DNA of 64,000 nucleotides from Phalacrocorax aristotelis (GCF_949628215.1 NC_134276.1:133176125-133240124), one strand, 5' to 3'; counted from the first letter of the stretch, positions 12,301 through 24,452 are shown. Made by a program: numbers and translations. Notes: generated from the sequence alone by a model not told the origin.

Positions 12301-15300
12301 AGCCACTTCTCTAGCAAAGCAAAGACTGAAAGAGTAGAACTTAACTGCATAGATCCTGGAAGACTGAAAAATAGGATGGCAATTTATCAGTGAAAGGACA
12401 TGAAAACATCTCTTACACTTGCAAACACTAGGTCAAATATTTGCTCAGTTTAACTTTTAGACTTTTCCAGTGATCTGCTATCCTATTTAGAGTTAACTGG
12501 AGACACTATTAATTTGTGGTTTTAACACATATGGAAGGTGTGGTCTAGAAATTCTTGCCCCTTGCACTACAAGGCGTCAGACTATAGTAGTACCTTTTGT
12601 GGTCCCTTTGTGATCCTGCTTTCCATTGTGAAGTCCTCTGCCTTCCAAGCTTCATTTTTGTCAGTATGGTAGCAGACATTATCCCATTTAGCCTAAGTGA
12701 CCACTCACATCCTTCTGTTCAAGCTTAGTTATACCAAAAGGAGCCTCTTAGGAGGTTTATGTAACAATTACAAACTCTCATCCACGCTGGTTGCAAAGGA
12801 CTGGGATCCATCCCCCTTACCTGTGCAGTTCGATCATGAAAGACAGTCACTTGATACCCCAGATGCTTGAAAAGCATATCCAGGGAAGTACAGTCCACAT
12901 CTCCCCCTGCACGATACTCCAAGTCCTTCTCACTGTTGAAATGGACATTGCTGAGAATAAGTGCTAAGCCTCGGGGCTCTGATATCATTTTATATGCCTG
13001 AGAAGAAGATTTAAAATTGGTAAATTTAGACTACATAAGGAAATAGTGTTAGAGTAGGACAGCAATCCCTACATAACAGCTTGATATGACATGCAGGATT
13101 TCTTGATTGAGAAGGCACAAAAACAGCACAGGTCAAATTTTTGAAGTGTTGTGGGGGTTTTTTTATTAATAAAACAAAGATTTGTATTGCAAAGGGTCCC
13201 AAAGACAACTGAATTTGCAAGTCTCCGCAACTGATGATCCTACAATACTATTAAGATATACTAGCTTGCCTTATTTCTTGTTTTAAAAGCAACAGCCTAT
13301 ATATTTCAAACGGTGAATTAGGTCTTGCTAAATTTTTCCCTTTCCCCACCCTCATCCCAGCATGGCCCCACATATTTCCATCATCCCAAAAGGCCACAGG
13401 ACAACACTATGTAAAATTTAGCTAACATTTGTTAACTGCTGTTGAGAGCAGACAGAAATGTAAAATAGCATGTGAGTGGAATTTTAATATCAAGGGACTG
13501 TCAAGTCACTGATCCTGAAAGTTATGGGGCTGGCAAAAAAGGTTAACAGGGAAAGACCTAATTTAAGAGGGGTGTCTTCAAAATAAGTTCCCTTTCTACC
13601 CCTCCCACTTTAACAACAACAAATCAATAGTAAATCAGTTACTAACACTCCTGTAAATTTGATATGAAATTTAGTACCAAAGGAGCACATCAAAAAGGGT
13701 GTATCCATGAACAGATGTAAAAGGAGGCAAGTCAAGCTCACACTGACACTGCCTAATTAGGTCTCCCCAACAGATGGTTAAAAAAAACCACACTGTTTTG
13801 CTCTACGCAGAGCTTGTGACAGAAGTGTTAAGTGTTAGCACATTGTGTAACCTTAGTAAAGTGTCTGCCCCATTACACAAAATGATTTTTTTTCCTTAAG
13901 CCCACCCCACCACAGCCTATGCTTTACAAACAGGATAAACAAGAAGTAATTAGACTACCTACATAACTTCTAATGCTGCAGAAGAATAGAAATTCAGGTT
14001 GTTCTACCCAATACTACCCAGCACAAATCCTGATATGGTTCTTGAGCCTAAGGAGAAACTCTTCAGTGTACAAGCTGGCAATTAGAACAGCCAAGACCGT
14101 GCCTACTAGTTGAAACACAGTTCTAGTATCTTACAGTCATTTGCAGAGTGTATCATCACATAGGAGATGAGGATGCAGACAAATAAATATGAGGCAATGA
14201 TACTGACAGCTTACACAGAGCAACAGAACAGAAGGCATTTCACAAAGCTCTTCATGAACAAAGCCCAGAGGCAGAGTTTTGTATAGAGTTACAGAACTTC
14301 TCAGAATTTCTTGACACTTGTAAATGAGAACTACATCAAATCAAACATGACTGGTAAATCTTTCAGTTACACAAATAGCACACTGATCTCCACCCCAATG
14401 AAGCATGAGTTTCGACTCAGTAGCACGTGTCCAGTTAATATATCCAAACACCTCACACCTTAAGGAGATTTTTCTCTGTCAACTACTTACCAAGTGCCGA
14501 TGATCATGATAAAATTCAGGAGTACAGGACTTCACTGGAGGAATCGAGGGACCATCTCCATTATCCAAGGAATGTTCCATTGGTTCTGTGCCAAGCAAAC
14601 ATATCAGTAACAATAAAAAATTCCAACTACAAAGCCTTTGCATTAAGGTAGTAACTTGCAAATTCTGAAGTATGTGGTCTTCGGCATATTCCTTTATTAC
14701 ACTATTCATACCTCCAAAAATTTTGCTTGATCAGGGACTACAAGAACACAATGAAACACAGCAGAAGAAACAAAAGTATTGGAACAGTATACTTATTTTT
14801 TTATAATTTTAATTGGCAACTTTTTTTTTTTTTGTATGCGGGTTAGCCTTATCTAAAGCTAAGTAAATTTGATTCTAGACGGTATAAGAACAGAATTCTC
14901 ATCTAAAATTAGAGCCGTGTGCTTTCTGTGTTTTTGGTGCAATATGTTATTCTTTTCAGTTAGGCTGACAAACCATTGCTAGAAATATTCAAATGGAATA
15001 GTGCTTTTCCTCTCATAAAAGGCCTCCCGTGCTCACTGGACACAGTAAGTTGTACTTAAACTTGTTTGCTAAGGAGGAAGTCTATGCTAAAGAACACTGC
15101 CCAAAATCACTATCTTTCACAGCCCTACTTCAATTAAACTCTATACAAATTTTAAACAAAGAAGAAAATATTTGAAAAATCTAAAATTTTACTGACAGGT
15201 ACTGTTTAAACAACAAAATTTCCTGTAAGAATAAATGAAGCTGACTAGAAACTGATTGGGTTCTCTCTTCTAACATGTTATTTCACTTTCATTTTCTACC

Positions 15301-18300
15301 CTAATTCTGCCTCGTCCATCTGATCATAATACAGTCAATTCACTGTCAGATTTGTATTCCTTGAATGCGAAGTCATGGCAAGCTTATTTCTAGAACTGAA
15401 TTAAGAGAGTATTAAGAAATTAGAAGCAACCAATCAGACAGCCAGTCAAGTATTCATGATGTCATGTGTGACTCACCAATCCATCGCGGTCTCTTTGAAT
15501 TACACGATTCACCCATAGGGAATGGAAGATTTGATCCACAACAGTGTTCAAGCTACAAGACATCCAATAAATCCAAGAAAAATAGTATAAAACAGCTATT
15601 TTTTTTATCTACAGTACAAGCCTGTAGGTATTATGGAACAAAGATACATATATTTACATACGCATATATATGACTTTAAAAAATATTATGGTTCACATGC
15701 AAACGAAACATTACAAGATAGCAGCAGCATTTTCTGTCAATGCAAAATTCCTTCCCGCCTTCCCACATCTCTACTTCTACACAAATCCCCAGTCTGGAAA
15801 TCTTAGACTGAGGCCATATCCTACCCGTTTTTGACAAAACTTGATTTGTGCAGTGATTCCTAGCTTTTTTGTTCGCTTCCAAGATTTCACTGTTCATATA
15901 GCAAAGCACAATTGAAAACAAAAAACAGAAAGGGTAGTCTAATGAATCCTACATTTTATTAAGGAAACATGTCTGCTCAAAATATCTGGTCTTCCTTCCT
16001 TCATATAAAATACGTTTCCTGTGGGACAGCATGCTTCTCAAAGCACTAAGAATATTTAATTTTTATTAAACTCTTCTTTTAGTACAATGCTGACAACTGC
16101 AGATAGTGGAAAGGTGGAAAATAAAAAACAAACCCCCAAACCAATAAAGTCTCCTGTACAGACAAGACTAGCTTTTAATAGCTTTCTATTCAGAGAATGA
16201 CTGAAAACTAAAATATTTCAGAGAAAATATCATATTCACAGATTTTGGGTCCTTGATGATACATATACTTAAGAACACGTTGGATGCAAGAGCATCCAGT
16301 AGCCTTGGGCAGTTCAAGGAAGAGAAGTGCACAAAGTCCTGCACGTGGGGAGGAACGACCCCATGCACCAATATATGCTGGGGGCCACCAGCTGGAAAGC
16401 AGCTTAGCAGACAAGTTCCTGGGGGACCTGGTGGACACCAAGTTGAACATGAGCCAGCAATGCAACCTTGCCACAAGCAAGGCTAATGGTATGCTGGGCT
16501 GCATTAGGAGGAACGTTGCCAGCAGATCCCATCAAGGGAGATGATCCTTCCCCTCTACTCAGCTCTGGCAAGGCTGCACCTGCAGTCCTATGTCCAGTTC
16601 TGGGCTCCTCTGTACAAAGAAGATAGGGACATAGTGGAGAGAGTCCAACAGCGGGCCACAAAGATGATGAAGGGGACCAGAGCACCTCACATCTGAGGAA
16701 AGGCTGAGAGAGCTGGCACTGTTCAGTCTGGAGAAGAGAAGGCTCAGGGGGATCTTAGCAGTGTATATAAACACCTGAGGAAAGGGTGCAAAGAGGACAG
16801 AGACAGGCTCTTTTCAGTGGTGCCTGGTGACAAGACAAGAGGCAACGGGTGCAACTGAAACACGGTTGGCTCCCTCTGAACATCAGGAAACGCTTTTTTA
16901 CCGTGAGGGTGACTGAGCACTGGAAGAGGTTGCCCAGAGAGGTTGTGGAGTCTCCATTCTTGGTGACACTCGAAAGCCATATGGATGTAGTCCTGGGCAA
17001 CCTGCTCAAGGTGACCCTGCTTGAGCAGGGGAGTTGGACCAGATGACCTCCGGAGATCCCTTCCAACCTCTACCATCCTGTGATTGATTCTGCATGACAA
17101 TTCTCTTCCCAAATTTCTTCCCCTCTGCTTTTACTAAGGCTACTACACGTTTCAATTTGCAACAAAACCCCATCCTGTCGTTTGTAAGCAATTGGGTTTT
17201 TTTCCCATTTGTAAAAGACCACTATGTGCCCGAACCCAGTCGGAAATGCAGTGCAATCACTTGATTTTTTTAAAAAAACTGTTATACCCTTGCAACCTCA
17301 TGGGTCAGGTTGGATGTTGTCTTCAAGATCATTGCCTCCAGATGCTGCTGCTTGGTTTCTCGTAGAGCTTCACAGAAGGCTGAGAAGGCATTAGGTCCTC
17401 TCTTGGGCAGCAAATTGAGGAATTCCACGTTTTGGCTGAAGCTCCCAGCCTTGGCCTAGATCCAGAGGAAAAACAAAATCCACACTCAAAGTAACACCCC
17501 ACCACAATTCATTTTGAATGAAGCTTCAGAACAACTCAACGTTCTTTTCCCTTCATATAAGTGTTTTGTCACTATGCTTAGCTGTGCTAGACCCATTTTT
17601 ACAGCTTTTCCTAGCCGATTTTGCTCCCACTCCTCTGTTCCTATCAGCTCAAGGGGGAGACTATACAACAACACAGCAAGCCAACAATTCATACGGTACC
17701 ACACACGGTAATACACCCTCTTCTCTCTGAATTTTCACCTCCACTTACTGTTGGAATAGTATCTATTTCCTCTCATTGAATATATGAACCCCAGAGCATG
17801 TTTGCACTACTGCCCAGTGGTTTATGATCTCATGCACCACTAGCACTAATCCCTCAGAAAGTGTTGAGTAAAAGATTTATTTTACACAGTCAATTCAGAA
17901 AGGATAGGACATACATACAGACGGTAACATTTAGACCAATGAAGCAATATCTAGCAGTATATGAGAAAAAGTAACAATAAAAAATTAAATGTACTTATCT
18001 GTAAAACAGTCCCAGGAAGTTCTGGCTGCTAGAATACTAACAGGACATTTGCCAGCAAACTCTACAGCTTATACAATGATAGCCTTCCCTGTGAAATCTT
18101 TTAAAACATACCAAAACATCACGTACTAAAATACTGGGTACCAAAACCAAATTTTATCAGTTCCATGGAGTTCATCCTATATTTTTTGAATTTCCACTTA
18201 GATCCAAGGTCTCTTCTTTTGGTAGATCATAAGAAATCGTTAGCGAGTTACACAGAATCAAGGCCTAACACTATGTTTGCAATCACAGAAAAAAGCCTCT

Positions 18301-21300
18301 AGTCACACATGTAAATCCTCTGCTACACAAGGCCGCACGTCATCTGATTTCTTTCACAAAATTTATCAAGCCTGGTGTTAAAAGTAGCTTGGCTTTTGTC
18401 CCACTGCATTGTTTGGAAGGATACTGCAAAATCATGATGATCAAAGGCTTATGAACCTATTCCAAAATTTCAGACCTGTGTTCATTCATGACTGACTAAC
18501 AGCATTTTTTTTGTGTGTCAACAATGTCCCTTGACTTCAGTTTCTCATGTCCTTTCCCTTATTCACCAAACTTCTTTCTATAAACAGGTCTCCATTTGCT
18601 ACAGTAAACAAGCCACTTTCTTTCAGCCTCCTCATAAATGGCCCCTTCCCCTTGACAGTGCAGGTACCCTTTCCTGTTCCCACAGAAACCTCAACTTTCA
18701 GAGTACCGTTGACTAGAAGTGCATACAGTCATCTCACCTACGCCTTTCCAGAAGTATAAAAATACCTGCCCCTTTCTCCTGGTAACACTTCTGTACCTCC
18801 TCATATAACTTCCACATCAACACCACATTTCGGTTACACTAAATAATGTTAGCAAACTTTCAGAAGCAAAACTTTCATAAGACAGACTTCTTTCATTTTA
18901 TTTTCTAATACTTTCTTAATGTATTTTTGTACCCTGTCCTAGTTTCAGCTGAGATAAAGTTAATTTTCCTCCCAGTAGGTGGTATTGTCCTGTGTTTTGG
19001 ATTTATTATGTGAATAATACTGATAACACACTGATGTTTTCAGTTGTTGCTAAGTAATTTTTACACAAGTCAAGGACTTCTCAGCTCATGCTCTGCCAGG
19101 TGTGCAGCAACTGAGGGGGAGTATAGCCAGGACAGCTGGCCAATGGGATTTTCCATACCATATAATGTCATGCTCAGTATATAAGCTAAGGGGAGTTGGC
19201 CTGGCAGCAGCAATTGCTGCTTGGGAACAGGCTGGGCATCAGTCAATAGGTGGTGAACAATTGCCTCGTGCATCACTTGCTTTGTATATTACTGTTATTA
19301 CTACTGCTACTATTTTACTTTATTTGTTATGAAACTGTTCTTATCTAAACCCACAAGTTTTCTAACTTTTACTTTTTTCATTCTGTTCCCCATCCCACTG
19401 AGGAGGGAGTGAGAAAGCAGCTGCGTAGTGCTTAGTTGCTGGCTAAGGTATCAGTCCCATAGTATTGGTGGTCTTATTAAGCCTGAATATACATGCAGAA
19501 TCCATGGAAAGAGTGTATATACTTGACAAACATCCTAATCAAATTTATGTCACTTCTCCAAAGCCAGTGATCCTTTCATTACTGTCTAGTGGCCAAAACA
19601 GAGCATTTAAATCTCTAGATCTACACAATCTGATAGTCTTCAATTACAGTACAGAGTATTAAACTTCTTTAAAAACCAAGAGTAAGCTCTTACTATCATA
19701 TCTGTAATTTTGAAGGTCCATCCCAGAGCACTAGAAGAACATCTGATGCTCTGACAAGAAGGCAGTAACGAAGTGGATTTTTTACTTCATCTTAAGAACA
19801 GCTGTTTCCACTGTCCTACTTTATATCCGCTATGAGTTTTGCTCTGTGATTGAAATCCCTCTCTTCTGGGCCTTCATCTAGATAACTGATTTTATTTAAA
19901 GAAGATATTTACATCATCTTTGCTACAGAGCAAACACAATTTCTTTTGTTTATTCTTTCTTTAAAGTGTACATAATTGAAAAAAAAACCCTCAAATTGTT
20001 TAGTATATTTCTGAATGACCCAATTTAAATTCATTCCTGCCAGTTCCCCCATTTCAGGGCGGGGACGGGATGGGACTCCCCCACCCTCCCCATTTTGGAC
20101 AAAGGAAGCTGCTCCTATTTATCAATTCTTCTCCAGTAAGCACCTATAAACTCCTTACTCTTCATATTCCTTGTGAGCACTTCATCCAGCCCAACCACCT
20201 TTGTCTTCTGTCACTCCTCCTGCAACATCCTCCCCTCCCACCTTTTTCTTACTTGTGGTCAAGTTTCAGTACTGGTTTAGCAACTCACACTTGAAAAAAT
20301 ACCATCCTTCCTTCATCCCCCTGAGCTCCTCGGTTTATTTCCCTTTCCTTAGATTACAAAAGTTTAAGTGAAATGCCCTGTTTCCAGAATGAATTTGTTT
20401 ATTCTCCTGTTTAGTTTAAATCAAACCAACAGGACCAGTGTAATTGTTGTGTTTTTAAGACACGATGATTTAAAGTATAACTATTTATCCAGATCTTCTT
20501 GATTCCCTGACTTTTGGGGGGAGGAGGGGGATATATAGAACCAGTCAGTTACAGTATCAAGGAAAATCTGTGCTCTGTCGTCACAGACAGTGGCATTTGC
20601 CTCCTCCTTTTTCCACTAAGGTACCTGATGATTAGCATCACAATACGCTTTCAGGAATAGGCTACCTAATAGCACTCCTAAGACCTTGTTCACAATTGAG
20701 CCAGAGTGAAAGACTATTATAAATTCACAGACCTACTATAGAAACAGGAAAGGTAAGACAAAGCAGGCTCGACCCAAGTGACTTTTTTATGCACATTACT
20801 TTTTGTTTACCTACAGCACTGTTCGATTAGTACTATCCTGCAAACATTCCCTTCACTTCAATCCTTATAGTGCAATGCGTTTTTTGCAGTAGTACTGTTC
20901 CAGTTGTGAATGCTTTCCTCCTATCCCTGCCATAGGTCTATTTTTGCTGCGATCTCCAGATTCATACCCTGCAACAGTAGTTCAAGTCACTTTGTTCTCT
21001 TGCACAGGCTGCTAAACGCCACACAGATGCTTAGCTGCTCCTTCCCCAGCAGGATGGTAGGGAGAATCAGAATGGTAACAACTTGTGTGTTGAGATAGAG
21101 ACAATTTAACCAGCAAAGCAAAATCTGCATGTGCAAGCAAAGCAAAACAAGGAATTCATTCCCTGCTTCCCACTGGCAGGCAGATGCTCAGCCATCTCCA
21201 GGAAAGCAGGGCTCCATCACGTGTAATGGTTACTTGGGAAGACAAATGCCACCACTCTGAACATTCCCCCTTTCCTCCTTCTTCGCCCAGCTTTTATTGC

Positions 21301-22770
21301 TGGGCAAGATGTCATGTGGTATGGAATATCTTTTTGGTCAGTTGGGGTCAGCTGTCCTGGCCATGTCCCCTCCCAACCCCCTGTGCACCCACAGCCTACT
21401 CACTGGTGGGATGGGGTGAGTTGCAGGAAAGGCCTTGACCCTGTGTAAGCACTGCTCAGCAGTAATGAAGACACCCCTGTGTTACCAACACTGTTTTCAG
21501 CACAAATCCAAAACACAGCCCCATACAAGCTACTATGAAGAGATTAATTCTATCCCAGCCAAAACCAGTACACTCAGTTCTTGATTCATTCTCTGACTTT
21601 CACTATCTTCCTGTATCTTTGCCCTCTTTCACTAGGGATTGGAGCTATATCAGGTAAGACTGCCTGCATCTCCCACAGCTTAGCACAGGTACCCTTGGCA
21701 AGTCCCATGAGGAATTTGACATTAACTTTGACACACACTCAGCTAAAATTCATCAGGAAGTTAGTTCCTTGTTGCTTTCAAAACCTTATCAGTCTCAGGT
21801 TTATACCTCCTGCACTTGTGCCCAGCAAATAGCTCATAATTCTGTTTTTCAGCATCTGTTCTTATGACAGGACCATGAACCTTACTAAAGAACTAAGTCA
21901 TCCCTCAGTTGCTCACTTGAGCCTTGAGATGCACTTGATGTGCACCTTCAGTCACTTCTTTTCCAGCTTGCTTTCTCTTTGAAAACCTGTGTCTTCATCC
22001 TGCACAGTCTTCAGTGCATTACCATACCTCTGGGAGCAATCCTAAGCTACTTCCAATGACTTCTCTTCATAGCATCCACTGCTCAGGATAACTAGCAAAA
22101 GCCCATGAACAGCATTTGTCTGAGAAGGAGTCTCGGATCATGGGAGGTTCTTCACGCAATTTCTAAAAATATATATGAAATATAAATTCTTCAAGTGAAA
22201 GGTCACAAGTGCCACAAGATAGTTTATAATTTATTAATTTACTTACTTTCACAGTATTCTTTTAGAAATAAGCATTATTCCTATCTTTACAAATGAGGGG
22301 GGAAAAAAAGGCACAAAATGACAACAAAGCACTGGAAGATACCACCTGACTCAAGAAGTGCAGCCTGCCACAACAACTTACCAGCATGCAAGCCAACAAT
22401 TTAGTAAGTCTTAGACAAAATCCCTATTGCCAAAAGCAGCCTACAGTTCTCCTTTGTGTTGCAAACAAACCCCGTATTGCTTTGCACGTTCTCCAAACGT
22501 AATCACATTAAAATATGCATGTAACACACAGATGAGTTTCACTGTGCTGCCATTGCCAAGAATGACACCAAGCTTACCTAGAAATAAAGCTCATAGCGCA
22601 GTCGAGTATAACGTACATACCTGTATCATTTCCATCATCTCCGTGGTGATGATGTCTTTCTCTATCATATGCTCCATCAATTCTTTTAAAACCAGCTGCT
22701 TTGCCAGCATCACCCGGTTCTTCTTTAGCGCTTCCTGGTGACATCGCTGCATGCCGCATGCGACCAGCAT
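6260..22770 (-). CDS. CASP2: Caspase-2, complete gene (10 coding exons)
   Basis: Initiator-type cysteine protease of apoptosis and genotoxic stress; its CARD is known to be recruited by RAIDD in the PIDDosome. Coding exons in transcription order are 22621-22770, 17288-17455, 15477-15552, 14491-14585, 12821-12997, 11474-11602, 10931-11021, 7219-7368, 7014-7123 and 6260-6394. They total 1281 nt, or 426 residues plus stop. All splice sites are GT/AG and reading phase is kept throughout. The CARD spans about residues 6-95, the large subunit about 150-306 and the small subunit about 321-426. Catalytic His250 lies in SHG and Cys293 in QACRG. Human caspase-2 has 452 residues; His, Cys and both processing Asp residues all fall 27 positions earlier here. 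The ATG is preceded by a good splice acceptor, so exon 1 is probably noncoding. No break is seen. Confidence 0.96.
7014..7123 (-). CDS. CASP2: CASP2 coding exon 9 (small subunit)
   Basis: Encodes residues 346-382, with [17 protein letters not shown], the small-subunit specificity loop, and HVADMLVK. Only a 95-bp intron separates it from exon 8. The donor is AAG|gtgagc. Confidence 0.96.
7219..7368 (-). CDS. CASP2: CASP2 coding exon 8 (inter-subunit linker)
   Basis: Encodes residues 296-345 plus one base. The linker keeps both aspartates at which human caspase-2 is processed: Asp306 in DQRD|G (human Asp333) and Asp320 in EESD|A (human Asp347). The small subunit then begins, with [16 protein letters not shown]. 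Confidence 0.96.
10931..11021 (-). CDS. CASP2: CASP2 coding exon 7 (catalytic cysteine)
   Basis: Encodes residues 266-295 plus one base. It includes [20 protein letters not shown] and then the active-site pentapeptide QACRG, with nucleophile Cys293 (human Cys320). The donor is GAG|gtgagt. Confidence 0.97.
11474..11602 (-). CDS. CASP2: CASP2 coding exon 6 (catalytic histidine)
   Basis: Encodes residues 223-265. [18 protein letters not shown] contains the catalytic His250 (human His277). The exon is phase 0 on both sides, with donor CAG|gtatat. Confidence 0.96.
12821..12997 (-). CDS. CASP2: CASP2 coding exon 5 (start of large subunit)
   Basis: Encodes residues 164-222, with [13 protein letters not shown], the first beta strand of the caspase fold, and the GGDVD segment. 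The Arg of PRG corresponds to the substrate-pocket arginine conserved in caspases. The exon is phase 0 on both sides. Confidence 0.96.
14491..14585 (-). CDS. CASP2: CASP2 coding exon 4 (prodomain end)
   Basis: Encodes residues 132-163, containing [10 protein letters not shown] and KSCTPEFY. These match the segment just before the human protease domain (EHSLDNKDGP and KPCTPEFY). The acceptor is ggcacag and the donor is TTG|gtaagt. Confidence 0.93.
15477..15552 (-). CDS. CASP2: CASP2 coding exon 3 (CARD-protease linker)
   Basis: Encodes residues 107-131 plus the first base of codon 132. The conserved part is LPFP followed by ESC. The linker is otherwise variable between species. The acceptor is ttgtag and the donor is TTG|gtgagt. 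The reading frame joins the next exon to give an E-P-M-E-H-S-L-D-N stretch like human VEHSLDN. Confidence 0.87.
16289..17092 (+). mobile_element. Decayed CR1 LINE fragment in CASP2 intron
   Basis: A 5'-truncated CR1, antisense to CASP2. Pieces of the reverse-transcriptase C-terminal region can be read only across several frames (for example NMSQQCN and the word for [10 protein letters not shown]). It ends with the typical CR1 3' end: 'ttccaacctctaccatcctgtgattgattctg'-type sequence. Frameshifts and stops show it is old and inactive. Confidence 0.88.
17288..17455 (-). CDS. CASP2: CASP2 coding exon 2 (CARD second half)
   Basis: Encodes residues 51-106, including [18 protein letters not shown], which is nearly the human sequence. 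I set the donor at AGG|gtataa because it keeps the alignment to human caspase-2 gap-free through the next exon. An alternative donor, GAG|gttgca, lies 9 bases earlier and would remove three residues. Confidence 0.9.
18935..19455 (+). mobile_element. Solo LTR, avian ERVL type
   Basis: It starts TGTCCTAGTTTCAGCTGAGA and keeps the avian ERVL LTR order: 'ggatttattatgtgaataat', 'gataacacactgatgtttt', 'gccaggacagctg', 'ccataccatataatgtcatg', TATA box at 19178-19184, and 'tgtgtgcttagttgctggct'-like end. The 3' terminus is degraded and no target duplication is clear. No internal viral genes accompany it, so it is a recombined solo LTR. It lies in the 5.2-kb CASP2 intron, antisense to the gene. Confidence 0.85.
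20993..21572 (-). mobile_element. Solo LTR, avian ERVL type, sense to CASP2
   Basis: On the minus strand it runs from TGTACTGGTTTTGGCTGGGA through 'ggggctgtgttttggattt', 'ggaatat-ccataccacatgaca', an AATAAAAGC element and a 'tctctatctcaac' U5-like region, ending in ACA. It is about 580 bp and clearly a different subtype from the LTR 1.5 kb away. No internal genes are attached. Because it has the same direction as CASP2, its promoter or poly(A) signals could in principle affect that gene. Confidence 0.85.
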
Positions 22771-22771
22771 C
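22621..22771 (-). CDS. CASP2: CASP2 coding exon 1 (start codon, CARD first half)
   Basis: Encodes residues 1-50, beginning [20 protein letters not shown], which aligns with the start of the human CARD. The start ATG is the complement of 22768-22770. One base before it follows a pyrimidine-rich acceptor (ctcctgccag), so a noncoding upstream exon is likely. The donor is CAG|gtatgt. A human-like N-terminal extension is not apparent. Confidence 0.9.
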
Positions 22772-22829
22772 CTGGCAGGAGAGGGGAGACCAAAGCCAAA
22801 CTAAGCCACCCTTACCCCTCCCAACTTTC

Positions 22830-23350
22830 TGCTCAGGAAGACGACCGTCTCCGCGGGCAGCCGCCGCCTGAGAACGGGCGGAAGAGGCCTCCGCCGCCCG
22901 CTCCACCGGGGCTCAGCGGGGAAGGGCGCGCTCGGCACCCCCGCCGGCTCCCGAGGCCGCAGGGGCCAGGCGGCGGGAACCCGAAGACTCCCCCAGGGCT
23001 AGCGCCCGCCAAAATGGCCCGCACCGCTCCCGCCACTCACCCCTCGCTCCGCCTCGCGCGCGTGCGCCTTCCTTCCCGGCAGCCCCAGCAATTCAAACCG
23101 CAAGACCCGCTCCCTCCAGTCACGTGGCCGAGAGAGGAGCCCGCGCCCCAACCCCTCCCTAAACAAGCATCAGCCGACACCTGCTGTGCGCGTGCGCAGC
23201 CGCACCTTCCCCGGAGGGGTCGCGGTGCGGAAGCGGTTTCGCGCCTCTTCCTGCCTGGACTCGGCCGCGGGGGGCGGGGCTTCTCCTGGGGCCTGTCAGC
23301 GCGTGCCGGCCCCGCCCCGCCCCGCCGGGATCCCGCTGTGCAGTATAGCA
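22830..23350 (-). promoter_or_regulatory. CASP2: CpG-island promoter and noncoding first exon of CASP2
   Basis: This is a dense CpG and GC-rich block immediately upstream of the CASP2 start. It carries GC boxes (gggcgggg near 23272 and repeated ccccgcc near 23311) and an E-box cacgtg at 23121-23126. On the minus strand a strong donor, GGG|gtgagt, lies with the exon edge at 23041. That would make a noncoding exon 1 spliced over a 269-bp intron to the coding exon. The transcription start is not visible. The right flank carries a donor-like 'aacag|gtacgc' near 23430, so divergent transcription is possible. Confidence 0.7.
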
Positions 23351-24446
23351 GCGTAGAGGGCAGGGTGATGGATGCAGGTCTTGCACATCAGAGTTATGGC
23401 GGGGATTCTGCGTGTAGCTATAATTAACAGGTACGCAGCTTTCCTTGCAAACATACCGGTTCTAGGAATTATTTTTTAATTACTTTCAAGAGGTTTTTTG
23501 TTACACTTGTTTTGTTGACATACGTTTCAGCTGAAATCAGCTGAAATCAAAAAAGGGCTCAAGTAATGTTCAGTAATTGAAAAGGAAGAAAGGGAGCACA
23601 CAGGACATGCAGAATACATGTGAAATATGAAGGAAAAGCAAGTGAGCATCCTTTTAGCAGAAGCAAATTTACAGTTGTTGTCATGTAAAGCGCACAGGAG
23701 TTTCACATGGTAAAACTTAATACAAGTCCCAAGGCTTGAATAACCCTTACAGATGCTGAAAACAAAATCCTAGTGATCGTAGCTGTTCACATTTTTTTGT
23801 CTTTGCATTGGCCAGTTTTTATCTGTGCTGGTCACCTAAATTTCTTCCTGACTCCTGGAAGTTTGGTGCCCTCAGAAAGGTCCTGGGTTGCCTAGCTTAG
23901 ACCTTAAGTTTCTATTCCTGAATGGTACACCTGTACTGGTTTTTACTGTGGTTTTTTCTTCTGTGTTAGCAGCTACAGGAGGGAGGTGCAAGAAATGATT
24001 GGCTTTAAAAAAAATCATATTGCCTCTATTGGCAAATTTGTGTCACATAATACTTTTATGATAGAGGTATCATGGCTGCTTCATTGTTAATGATATTAAG
24101 GTAATTCAGCTCTTGATTTAGAAATGGAACTCCTCTCCTTTTATCTAAGCCAAGATTATCAAATAAGCAAAATGCAAGCAAAAGCATGCTTTGCAGAGTG
24201 TTCCTTTTGGGGGGAAAAATTAATGATGCCACCAGGTATTTTTAGCGCAGTCCCATTTATTTATAAACAACATAAAAAGTCTTTTTTTTTAATTGTAAAG
24301 AATCAAATAGTAAGAAATAATTTATTTGTTTCTAGCCTATGGTTTGACGTTTCCTCATATGAATTAAAAATGATGCTGTCGTACTAGACAAGGCTGTGAT
24401 GATTGCTGCTGACCTTCATAGGAGATTCAGGCCACCATATTCTTCT

Positions 24447-24452
24447 TTTATT
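24447..24452 (-). terminator. TMEM139: Candidate poly(A) signal of TMEM139
   Basis: AATAAA on the minus strand, about 1.25 kb beyond the TMEM139 stop. A variant ATTAAA lies slightly earlier, at 24524-24529. These are the nearest poly(A)-like signals I find, but which is used cannot be judged from sequence. Confidence 0.3.

Noticed and set aside
16208-17112. Several overlapping frames of 60-120 codons on both strands near 16.2-17.1 kb
   Set aside because: They are fragments and shadows of a decayed CR1 element.
22772-22815. Donor GGG|gtaagg close to the first CASP2 coding exon
   Set aside because: It would leave an intron of only 44 bp, below the usual vertebrate minimum; the donor near 23041 is preferred.
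22833-23036. ATG starting MAGAVRAI as an alternative caspase-2 start
   Set aside because: The frame hits a stop before any usable donor and cannot be joined in phase with the CARD exon. It falls in the proposed first intron.
22738-23427. 229-codon plus-strand frame over the CASP2 CpG island
   Set aside because: Its length comes from high GC and few stops. The product is a low-complexity Pro/Arg/Ala chain, and it overlaps the antisense CASP2 start exon and promoter.
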